In this document: positions 1 through 9,833 of the stretch, piece by piece
Numbering within the stretch: the first letter of the stretch is position 1
Layout of the letters: each line of letters begins with the position of its first letter
NCBI GenBank assembly: GCA_943704525.1
Contig: CALSCQ010001582.1
Span: 1-42,567 of the forward strand
DNA length: 42,567 nucleotides
From: Pigoraptor vietnamica
Lineage: Eukaryota; Opisthokonta; Filasterea
Direction of reading: 5' to 3'
The notes under the pieces: model-generated
Databases searched by the model: none
The model's input: the letters and a program-made list of their open reading frames with translations, nothing else
What the model was told of the DNA's origin: nothing
Position numbers and translations under genes: made by a program

Positions 1-631
1 CAACTCACGGGCTACTGGCTGCACTTTGTTTGGTACGAATATATGCAATATTAATGGAGATACGAATCAAAACGTAAAATCGTAAAAAGTGTTATTCTCA
101 ACGCGGCCCGACTTTTTAATCTCGAGTGCCGGCAACGCCGGGCGCCCTTTTCTTCGGTGCTCCTCTTTCGCTCAAGGGTTCTCGTCTCGCGACGGTGCAT
201 TTAACGCCGACCCAGCCAACTCGGTCGAGTTGGCCGCACTTGACATACCTCAGACATCGTACCTCATTACATACAAACTCACACTTCTCATGCAAGTGCC
301 ACGGTGTATGGCGGTGTTTAGGCTGTCATGTCCTTCTTTTAAAGCCGTATGCACAGTTGTTTGTGGGACAGTGGCTTATTCTGTTCTATCCTCGTGACGC
401 AAGAGGGTTGTCGACGGACACTTACGGCTGCGAAGGCGTTGCCGCGTTCCTTACATTCTTGCGCAGTGGGAGTGCTCAGACTTGCGGACATCGATAACGG
501 GGCATTCGTCCACGCACACACTGCAACACATTGTTTCACTCTGCGCTCTCATTGCTGCATAGCCGACGAAACTCTCCGTGTCGTGCTGCTCACAAGGGGG
601 TGTTTAGGGGATCGAACTGCATTTGTCAGAG
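1..631. other. 5' flank, no gene recognised
   Basis: No open frame here shows a domain, credible splice pattern or membrane segment. Short frames of about 100 codons are rich in Arg, Ser and Cys, as expected by chance in GC-rich DNA. The right end is probably the promoter and 5' UTR of the membrane protein that starts at 632. An upstream gene may end to the left of the window. Confidence 0.4.
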
Positions 632-1567
632 ATGGCGCACCAAACGGACAAGGTATTTCTGCGTGCATGGCGTCCGAGTTGAAGCTTTTTCGAAAAAGGC
701 TCATTCGCCGCTGCCGCAGTTCTATGGCGCAACGTCCCTGTTGATAGCGGTGGGTTGTGTGTGTCACGAGCAAGGTGCATCGCCCATCCAGGGAGGACAT
801 CTCGCAACTGCCGGCTGTTACCTGCTGTTTTACCCGTGTTTTGCGACTTTCTTGCACACTTACGCCTACGCCGAGCAGATTGGATGGCTCCTGTTTGTCG
901 TCTCGTTCGGCCTGCACGAGCCGCACGCGCAAGCGACGCGGCCGTCGTACTTTGGCTTTGCGGTGTTGGGAGCGTTCGTGTGGATGGCCTTCCTCATGTT
1001 CGGACTGCGCGGCTCCAAGCGATACGCGGCCCTTGTATCTCACACGCTCTTCTCTGTGCATCGCGCCGCCTGCGTGCTGCCAACGCGGATGTAGAGTCGT
1101 TTTTGGGGATGGCAGCAGACTCTGGTAGTAAGCGACATACTGTACGCGTTAAGTGTCGTCGTGCTGCACCTCAAGTTTCTTCCTTGACGCCGCGTCTCAA
1201 GGGCATGACACTGGGCGTCCTTGCGCTCATGTGTGCGGGCGCTGTGCTGTACATTAGCGGCATGGACATACGCCGGTGCCGCACGGCCGAGCGCGAGGGC
1301 TCGCGGTGCTCGGGTGCACAAAAGGAACTCAACGGACTTGCGTTTGCGGGCGCCGTGCTGTTCGGTCTGGCGTGCGTGGGTACTTTTTTGCAATTTCGTC
1401 CGTGTCATGGCATGCGCGGTTCGAAGCACATCCTCCGTAGCTCATGTCTGTATAACGTGTGGGTTCGAAGCTCACCCTGCGCACCTTTTTCACATCTCAT
1501 TTTGCAGGTATTGACGTTTGTTGGAATCGCTACGCGCCCTTCCGACGAATACGAGTATCTTGCATAA
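632..1567 (+). CDS. Small four-pass (tetraspan, MARVEL-like) membrane protein
   Basis: Model: join(632..652, 720..749, 879..1034, 1119..1174, 1258..1375, 1508..1567), 146 aa. All junctions are phase-consistent: donors GTATTT, GTGGGT, GTATCT, GTTTCT and GTGGGT, acceptors CAG or TAG. Four hydrophobic spans are visible: FYGATSLLIAIGWLLFVVSF, YFGFAVLGAFVWMAFLMFGL, LVVSDILYALSVVVLHL and LAFAGAVLFGLACVLTFVGI. The loop between spans 3 and 4 has two Cys, and the short cytosolic tail ends DEYEYLA. Length and topology fit MARVEL/synaptogyrin-like vesicle proteins, but I see no decisive family signature, so function is unassigned. The intron at 750-878 is 129 nt with no in-frame stop, so a retained-intron isoform is possible. 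The acceptor CAGCAG at 1113-1118 could add one Gln. The 7-codon first exon is the least certain part. Confidence 0.66.
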
Positions 1568-1956
1568 TAATTGGCCCGTGGCGCACTTGCCCACAGACTC
1601 AGGTTGGCGTCCGTATGTACATTGCGTGCTTGCGTTTGCTGCGTGAAATTAAAAGCATGGAACAACAGTAGTACCTGGTCGTCGACGACAGCGGCAGTCC
1701 GACAGTTATTCGCGCAAATGCCGCCGCCACTGTATTATCTCGGTGAGGTCTTCCACAGGCCACACACGGCACCGCATGAGGCAAACCCCTCACACATTCA
1801 GCACAAAGCCGTGACAGCACGGGCGGCGTTTGTCAGCGACAGCACTTCACAGTCAAAACGGACGGCACACGTGCAAAGGGCGAAGGGTGGAATTCATTCT
1901 GGAGGGCGTCCAAAGCTCCCAATTTCGAATTTCTCGCCGTGCTATGCCGTCAACTG
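1568..1956. other. Convergent 3' spacer
   Basis: Spacer between the 3' ends of the membrane protein (+) and the rhodanese (-). I see no domain-bearing frame. It should hold both 3' UTRs and polyadenylation signals, though no strong AATAAA stands out. Confidence 0.5.
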
Positions 1957-2891
1957 TCACATGACCGTCTCGTACTTTGAGGGCGCGTAATCGAACTTGC
2001 GCGAGAAGACATGCACGCGGTTTGTGTCGCGGCCGTTCTTATCGACGATGCGGCTGCACAATTATAAGAGGCACAATCACCTCAGCGCCTCGAGTCTTGA
2101 CAATTGAGCACAGCGCGATGGTGCACGCAGACGGCGGAGGAGAGCGGCGTTGCGCGCATGGACGGCCCAGCGCAGCTCGCGGCGCCAATAACAGCGACAC
2201 AACTTCACTTTGTGTTTGCGCACTACACACGCACGAACACGACACGGCACTGCCACTCACTTTCCGGCGTGAATCCATCCGAGGATGCCGCAGCGCAAGG
2301 GGAGCACATTTTTCCTTTTCTTCAGAGCGCGCTTCGCCCAGAGACCGCTACGCACACCCGCAGTGCAGTAGACGACGACGGTCCACTTGGCAAAGTCCTT
2401 ACGCCGCTTCTCGTACATGGCCTGCGCCGTAGAGTTTGAACAACGAGTGCGACACGCAGATGCATCTCTACTCCTACACAGCCTCGCCGTTTCACGCAGC
2501 CATCCAACAACAAATACACGGAAGTCCACAAAGCAGCACGAAAAGCAACTCGGGAGACAGGTGCGAGGAACACTTGCCTCGCTAATGCTGCCGGGAATAA
2601 CAGACACGGACCGCTCCGACTCCGTGCGGCAATCGACAATGACGAGGGTCGACTCCTTCGCTTGCAAGTGTCGCTGCAGGTCCTCGATGAGCATCTCTGG
2701 CACTTTGGGAAACGTCGACGCGCGCGACATGTTGTAGAGCTTCTCCACTTCGGCAAGCCGCTCCGCGTCAGTAAGGCTGGAGGAGAGACGACAGCGAGAC
2801 GAGTGAGGTGATGCGCACGTTGACGCCGCAAAGAGTGCAACTTCTGCGTGCTGCGCACGTACTCTATTTTGAACGACAGGCACTGCCCCAT
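1957..2891 (-). CDS. Single-domain rhodanese-like protein with N-terminal acylation motif
   Basis: Model: complement(join(1957..2053, 2261..2421, 2578..2776, 2863..2891)), 161 aa. The N-terminus reads MGQCLSFKID (Gly2, Cys4, Ser6), a strong N-myristoylation plus palmitoylation pattern, so the protein is probably membrane-tethered. Rhodanese hallmarks follow: TLVIVDCR (first strand and Asp), then the active-site loop YCTAGVRSG with the catalytic Cys, then GILGWIHAG. The tail NRVHVFSRKFDYAPSKYETVM ends at TGA. Rhodaneses transfer sulfane sulfur or act as Cys-based regulatory domains; the substrate here cannot be told. The intron at 2422-2577 begins GCAAGT, so it is probably a GC-AG intron, and it is 156 nt and open in frame. 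The first exon encodes just under 10 residues and is chosen because its GTACGT donor gives the right phase and the acylation motif. The promoter is likely shared with the divergent gene starting at 3544. Confidence 0.85.
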
Positions 2892-3543
2892 GGTCTCGCG
2901 AGTGCCGAACAGCAGCAAAAGGGGACAAAGGTGACCGGAGTTTGCGAACGAGAGCCCGAAACGGCTGCGCGGCACACTTTGCGCCTTAGCAGCTTTCCGC
3001 GCACAACAATACAGGCACAAGCGAGGCAGAGGCACGTTGAATAAGTGCCTTCACGCACACGCGGGCGCGCACTCTGCAAACAATGCGGGCGTCACTTGAA
3101 CCAAAGGACGGCAGTTTGACGGCGTTTGCGAAGACGTGGCAATGGCTTACTCTGCCGTTTGTCGAAGTCGACTTCATGCTGTGATGGCACACAAGTCATG
3201 TCTATACTCATCGCTGTGGAATTTCTCACAATCTTCTTCGTAAAAGTCGACTTATTCATACACAATGGAATACTGCGTTAAGTTGAGCGCCGGCATCGAA
3301 CTTCCCGAGTGAGGGGCGCACCGGCCCAACGAAAAAAACAAGAGGTGCTGACACACACACACACACTCACGATGCACCGTCACTTGAGCGCACACACCCG
3401 CGCCCATCCTTCATTGGCACTGTCGACATTCAGTTGGGAGAAGGACAACTAGGGCAGTCTGTCGGCAAGCTGTGGTCAAGTCTACTACGGATGCAAGAAA
3501 ACTGCCACTACAGTGAGTGCACTGGCCGTTGGGCATCGATTTT
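2892..3543. promoter_or_regulatory. Head-to-head spacer (rhodanese / SBF2-PDZ gene)
   Basis: About 650 bp lie between two divergent start codons, so both promoters must be here. It contains a short (AC)n tract at about 3351-3366. I see no clear TATA box and no coding frame with a recognisable domain. Confidence 0.45.
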
Positions 3544-5721
3544 ATGGACTCGCCGCGCGGCCCGCGTAACAGCGGAGGCGTGCGCAAGGTGAGCTTTGCG
3601 GACGTCGAAGTACCGCCCGCCAAACGCAACTCGATCGATCACCGATGTCGGAATCCGGCGTGCGAGGTGAGCCGTGATATAGATATATGTGTGTGTGCGC
3701 GCGTGTGTATCTCATCTGCTTGTACGCGTGTGCATTGCGTAATTGTGTGTACATACCGTGTGCGTTTCTGGGTCTCTGTCCATATATCTCTGTACTACAC
3801 TCGCTTGCAAACACGTGCGAGTGAGTGCGTGACTGTGTATGCGGCGGCTAAGCCATGTTTGTTCCGCAGGAACTGCGCGACATTGTCACCGAACTGCGCG
3901 CAGACAACAAACGATGGCAAGCCGAAGTGCTGCGGCTGAAGGAATTGCTGGCAGCTCTCGGACATCCCGACCGTGCGTCGCCGTCGCATTCACCACGGGG
4001 ATCCGCCGTGTCGTCGCCGACCCCCGAGCGACGAAAAAGCCAGGCCAAAGAAGCAGGTCAGTAGTGGCGCCTCTATTCTCATTGCTCCCGCACATATACG
4101 GCACTCTCAACCTCAACATCTAATGGTCGTCCACTGCAGCGCCGTTGGCTCACTCGAAAGCGGAGTCTGCCGCGCCCGAGCCCGCGGCGGCTCGTGGTTC
4201 AGAAGGTCCCTCGACGTCCTCATCGGCCGCATCGTCGTCGCAGTCGCTTTGCACACCGAACACACCACACGCCGATGCTGCACCGCAACAAGAGGGTCGG
4301 CGCGCGTCGTGCACGGGCGTTGACGGCGAGCTGCCGCCACCGGAAGAGCTGTTTGAGCACGCGGACCCTCGCTTTCGCAGTGCGTCGGAAGTGGGCGAAT
4401 CCCCTGTTGCTGACATCGTCGTTGAAGGAGAGGAACGCGGTAAGGAAGGGGCGACGGGTGCTTCGGACGGCGCGGAGGCCGAGAGCGTCGAGGACCACGC
4501 TGTGAAGGAGATTCGAACCTTCATGTCTTTCTTTGTGGGCGCGATATTCGAGCCGTCGCATTCGCTGAGCGAGGACGACAAGGCTCGGTTCGGGACGCTG
4601 TGTGAGGGTGACGCGGGTCGTCTGTGGTTCGCGCGCACGCTCGACCGCCACCGGGCAAAGACGATGCACGTGTCCGACATGACGTTCTTCCGGCTGATGC
4701 AGTTCATCTCTGTTGCGCTGAACGAGTGCACGCTGTGAGTATTCTTCGGTGTTGGCGATTGTTTGTAAACTGTCTGGTGTGTCACTGCGTCTTTCACCCC
4801 TTTGGCTCTGTCACTTACTTTCACTGGGTCACTTTCGACGTCCTCTCTTTATTGATGCTTTATCGCATGCGCGACCTTCTTATTGACATCTCGACGCCCT
4901 TTTGTTCGCAGGGCGGAGGATTTTGGGCCCGCCAAGATTCTGATGAACATGTGTTTTACCTTCTTCCGCGTGCACGACGGCGGTGAGCGCGAATACCTCG
5001 CCTCGCAGCTGTCGAACCAGCCGATATTCCAGAACTTGCGCTTCTGGCAGGTGTGTGTCTGTGGGCACGCGACTGTCTGTGCGTGCGTGTGTGTGTGTAA
5101 TGACATTCCTGTGTCGAGAGGTCTGTATCGTTGGCGCATTCCCAACCCATACTGAGTCCTTGACCGCGCGCGTAGGCGGCGCTGTTCAACTCGGTGGCGC
5201 ACGAGAGAAGCCGGCGGAGGGCCATGTCGGGCGGCAACAAGTGGTCGCAGATGACGCAGACACAGCGCGAAGAGAGCATCACGTCCGATTCGAACCTCGT
5301 CTTTGGCCAGATGGGCACGTTCATCGCCAACATGCTCACGCTCGGCGTGCCCCGGGTGGCCTGCGAGCACTTTCTGGACAAGATGGCGGTTATCGGGGAG
5401 CTCAACGACGAGCAGAAGGGCGCGCTTCTCGAGACGATAGAGCGGCTATCCCCGCGCACCCTGCGCGTCGTGTTGGAGCGCGACCGCCTCATTGGTTTTG
5501 GGGTTTCCCTGAGGCCGGTCGACGGCACAGTCCGTGTTGCGGGCGTGCTGCCGCTGAGCCCTGCGGCTCGGTGCGGGCGGATACGAACGGGGGACACTGT
5601 GGTGTCAATCAACGGGCAGTCGTGCGAGTCGATGTCCCAACAGACGCTGGTTCGGATCATGAAGGGACTTGGCCACACCGTCACGCTCGACCTGCTGGAC
5701 GCGCCCGCGGGCGTGCGCTGA
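3544..5721 (+). CDS. KIAA0513/SBF2-like domain protein with C-terminal PDZ domain
   Basis: Model: join(3544..3666, 3870..4056, 4140..4734, 4912..5050, 5176..5721), 529 aa. Residues about 41-72 look like a coiled coil (ELRDIVTELRADNKRWQAE). Residues 75-215 are Ser/Pro/acidic low complexity. Residues about 220-430 resemble the SBF2-type domain of animal KIAA0513 and some DENN-related proteins, with landmarks FMSFFVGAIFEPSHSLSEDD, DFGPAKILMNMCFTFF and QPIFQNLRFWQAALFNSVAH. The C-terminal 85 residues form a PDZ domain: the carboxylate-binding loop reads GFGVSL, followed by RIRTGDTVVSINGQSCESMS. PDZ domains bind C-terminal peptides, so this is probably a scaffold or trafficking adaptor. An in-frame ATG at 3517 would add 9 residues. 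The SBF2 assignment rests on remembered family patterns; the PDZ call is firmer. Confidence 0.8.
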
Positions 5722-6181
5722 AGGCATGGGGCGCCATTTTATTTGTAAATACAGTGACAACTCCCATTTTAAGTCCACGTCTCTGGCCTGGCTTGCTCGT
5801 ATCTATTCGACCCTATTCGACAGATAAAGTGAACGGAGGCTTGAAATAATGGCTCCGTCGACAGCGGGCAGTTATCGCCGTCTCACAAGTAGTAATGTAA
5901 TAGTCAGGCTGTGCCGTCATGATGTCGAGATTGCGTCATTGCCTTCTAAGTCCCACCCTACATTGATGGTGACCTTAGGGAAGTTGCTAGCAAGACGGCT
6001 AACAGACAAGACTGACCGAACACACACACACACACACACACACACAGGCGACACAAGCACATGCACATTAGATAGCCTTGCACGCATAAGGCGCGAGCGT
6101 GACACACACAACCTCATTTAGTTCGCATGCTTCATGCCCACCAGAAAACAAAAATTTCTCTGAGGCTGGTTTGACTCCACA
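5722..6181. other. Spacer with (CA)n tract upstream of BAG6
   Basis: No gene seen. A GATAAAG at about 5822 may belong to the 3' end of the PDZ gene. A pure (CA)n run occupies 6021-6046. The right part is the presumed BAG6 promoter. Confidence 0.5.
6021..6046. repeat. (CA)n microsatellite
   Basis: An uninterrupted CA dinucleotide run of about 13 units in the spacer between the PDZ gene and BAG6. Confidence 0.95.
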
Positions 6182-6718
6182 ATGGGGGACACAGGAGGGG
6201 CAGGTCCCTCGGTCGCACCCGACATGGTACACCTGAAGGTGAAGACGATGCCGGAGGCCGAGTACGCCGTCGTCGTGCCTCCGGGGGCGTCTGTCGTGGC
6301 GCTCAAGGAAGAGGTGAGGCTCACATCCAACGGCTGTTCATATTTCAGTCTGTCGTCGGCACGAAACTGCGTTTAGAGCAGACAGCGCTCGTTTGCCGCG
6401 GGTGTGTGTGTTGGGGGGGGGAGAGGTTGTTGTTGTTGTTGGTGGTGGTGGTGGTGGTGGTGGTTATGGTGGTTTTGTATTTTCAAAGTTGTCTGACGTT
6501 TGTCGTTGTCTCTTCAGATCGAGCGCGTCTCCAACATTCCGCGGGCGCAGCAGCGGCTCATCTACCAAGGCAAGGGCCTCAAGGACGACAAGAGCATCAG
6601 TGACTACCATATCGCGGACGGCCATGTGATTCACCTCGTGCAGCGGCCGGCAGATGCGCCCCCTCGGACAGAGGTGGGCAAGTGCGGATGTGTAAATGGG
6701 CGCTGAATTTGGTTTGTC

Positions 6719-6768
<50 letters not shown>

Positions 6769-6769
6769 T

Positions 6770-6802
<33 letters not shown>

Positions 6803-9784
6803 TGTGCGTGTGTGTGTGTGTGCGTGCAACGCTGAGTCATTTACTGCTTTTTTTAACCGGCATCTTTTTTGAACACTGTGTTAATTCACTGCTCTTACAA
6901 CTCGCAGCCGCCCGAGCCACAGCCGCAGCAGCAGGACACGGGCGGGCAGCATCCTCCGCGCATGGTCGTGCCTCAAGTGTCCGTCGTCTCCATCAACATC
7001 CCGCACCCTCTCGGCATGGTGCAACACGTGCAGGGCGTCATTGGCGTTCCCGTGGCCGTGGACGGCGCTGGCCCCAGTGGTGCGGATGGGACACCAGGCA
7101 CCCCGCCGGGGGCGCAGCGTGGACGGGGCGGTTCCATTCGCGGTGGACGTCGTTCGTCGCGGCAGCAGCGCGAGCGCCGCCTTCGCCTATCTCAGACGCT
7201 CATCGATCGCATCCGGCCACTCGTTACGCGGCCAATCTTCCCGCCGAGGCATGCGGGAACGGAACCGCCTGTTACGGTCGCGCCTGCGGTTACGGTCGCG
7301 CCAACGCCTGCGGTTACGGTCGCGCCAACGCCTGCTGCGACGGTTGCGCCAGCGCCCGCTGCGTCGGTTGCGGCCGCGCCATCTGCAGATGCTGCGACGT
7401 CGACGGAGCACGTTCCGCAGGACGCCGCGCCGCCGTCCGGTGTCCGTGCGCAGTACGATGCGTCGTCGCCTGCTGCTTCGGCGCATGAAGACGTGTCGAT
7501 GAGCGCAGATACCTCGGAGGCACCGCAGCCTCAAGCGGAAGGGTCGCCGTCGAATGTTCGGTCGATCGGAGTGAACACGGAGCAGCCTCAGCCTGCCGGT
7601 GAGTATTGTGTTCGCGACGGCTCTCTCTTGTTCAAATGGAGCGACTGCGCCGAAAAAATGCTTACTGTTTGCGTGTCTTCGTTGCCGCAGCCGGCGTCTC
7701 TTTCGACGAGTTCATTGCGACGCTCGGGTCGCTGAGAAATCTTGGCGAGGATTTCAACACGCGCCTGAACGAGATCATCGAGTATGCCGCCCGACAGGCC
7801 ACCGCACCTGTTACGGTACGTGCTCTCTGGCCTTCGTCAATCTCCAGCTTCTTGAGCTCTCGCAGCCTTCTTCTGTGAATCTCCAGCTTCTTGAGCTCCA
7901 TACAGTTCGTCATTGCAGCAGTTGGGCTTGACCAATTGCCTTTTGTGCCGCTCGTTTGCAGACGCCTGAGGAGCGCACCGCGGTCACGAACAACTTGCGC
8001 GAGTTTACGAACGCCTTCCGATACATGGGACAGCTTCACGAGGCGCTGTTGCCGCTCGTCAACAGCCTGCGCATGGGGCCGTCTGGCGAGCTCTTTGTGC
8101 AGTCTTCGTCGCTCAGCCGCTCCCAGAGCATGCAAGGGGGGCAGTCGCAACAGGCGCAGCAGCCGGGCGTTCCGGGCATCCACGTGCACCTGCAGTCGTT
8201 TGGGGTGGATCAGGTATGTGGCCATGGATGTGTCCCGTTGTGCTGTTTAGCTCTGCGCGACCTTTGCCTTCTTCCGTTATGCTCACGTGATAGCCTTTCC
8301 TGCTGCAGGCTGCGGTCATGAACTCGCTGGCGCGTGCTTTTGGTATGCCGCCGGACGCCCAGCCCGGTGGCCCTTCGCAGCCGCAACAGGCCGCTCCCGG
8401 CGCACCGGAGGGAGGCGACGGGACGCAGGCACAGGCCCAAGCCGCACCGCCGTCACAGCAGCAGCAACAACAGCCGCAGCCGCAGCAGCAGCCAGGCCAG
8501 CCCGGTGGTCCGCAGGGGCCGGGTCAGCAGGGGCCGTTCCCGGGCCTTAATCCCCTCGACATATTCAGCGGCATTCTCCAGCTGTTCCCGCCGGGCCTGT
8601 TCCAACCACCGCAGCAACAACAACAACAGCAGCAGCAACAGCAACAACCACAACAACAGCAGCAGATGCCCGGCCAGCCTCAAGGCCCACAGCAGCCGCG
8701 CCCCTCAAGTGCCGCTTCGCACGCCCCTGGCCAGCGACCTCCTTCCACGCGTCCCATCGCGACTGCCGTACCGCAGCGAAACGCGCGGTCGGCGAACAGC
8801 AGCCCGGCAACCCAGCGGCGAGCGTCGAGCGGTGCGCAGGATGGACTCGAGATGTTTCGCGGTATCTTTAACCATTCGACGAACGCGAGTGCGCAGTCGC
8901 AGCAGCCACAACAATCGACGGGCTCCCCGCGGCAGGCTGCCAGTTCGCCTCGCCAAACAGCGGCGTCTCCACGTCAAACGTCGGCGTCGCCCCGACCAAC
9001 GCCTGCGCAGCCTCAGCGCGCTCCGGACGGAATGGAAATGTTCCGCGGCATATTTGGCAACGTTCCGCGATCCGCCAGGTCTCAGCAAGATCGCGACGGT
9101 GCGAGTGCTACTTCAGGACCCGCGCGGGCAACTGCGGCGAATGCGGCGAATGCATCGAACTCTCCTCAGCTCGACATCTTTGGGAACATGATGGAAGAGA
9201 CGGCGCGCCGCGTGGCCCAGGGCAACGCGGGTGCGAGCGGCGGCGAGGGTGCGACTGCGGATGGGGGCTACGGGGACTATCTCGCAAGCATGCTAAGTTC
9301 ATTGGGCAATGCCGTACGAACTCAGAGTGAGTAACCGGCGACGTTGATAGGCTCGTTACTTGACTTGGCTGCATTTGTATCGCATGTTATCCTGTGTTGG
9401 GTTCTGCGACGTGGGATGCATGTTCTCACACCGTCCCTGCTATTCTCACACCGTCGCTAGGCAATGAATCGATTGGGTCGATCAATCGCCAGGCTGCGGC
9501 TAGGTTTGGGATTGAGGCTGGTGAGTGAATTGCGACTGTCAAGGAGGCGAGGGAAGTCTAGCCAGGCTGTTTTGCATCGCACGTTGCGCGTCTGTAAGCA
9601 GTCTACCACATCGGCTTTTAACCATTTCGAACGTTGCAGACGACGACGAATTTCACTTTGTCGCGATGCTCAACCGTGTGTGCGACGCCGTTTCTGTCAT
9701 TGACATCATTCGGCTGATGGGCGGTGAGCTTTGAGAACATTGCACCCACTTCCAAACGCACACACAGACACAGACACACACACA

Positions 9785-9833
<49 letters not shown>

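Noticed and set aside
126-497. 123-codon frame as a separate gene
   Set aside because: No domain, composition typical of chance frames, and no convincing splice partners.
1175-1257. Hydrophobic frame LGVLALMCAGAVLYI read as a membrane segment
   Set aside because: It is better explained as an 83-nt intron: splicing it out keeps frame on both sides, whereas reading through needs a frameshift.
1453-1477. Two GGTTCGAAGC motifs resembling tRNA T-loops (about 1417 and 1463)
   Set aside because: No matching acceptor, D or anticodon arms at the right distance; both lie in an intron of the tetraspan gene.
6682-6840. Cys-Val and His-Thr repeat peptides, here and at the other microsatellites
   Set aside because: They are translations of (GT)n/(CA)n tracts inside introns, not proteins.
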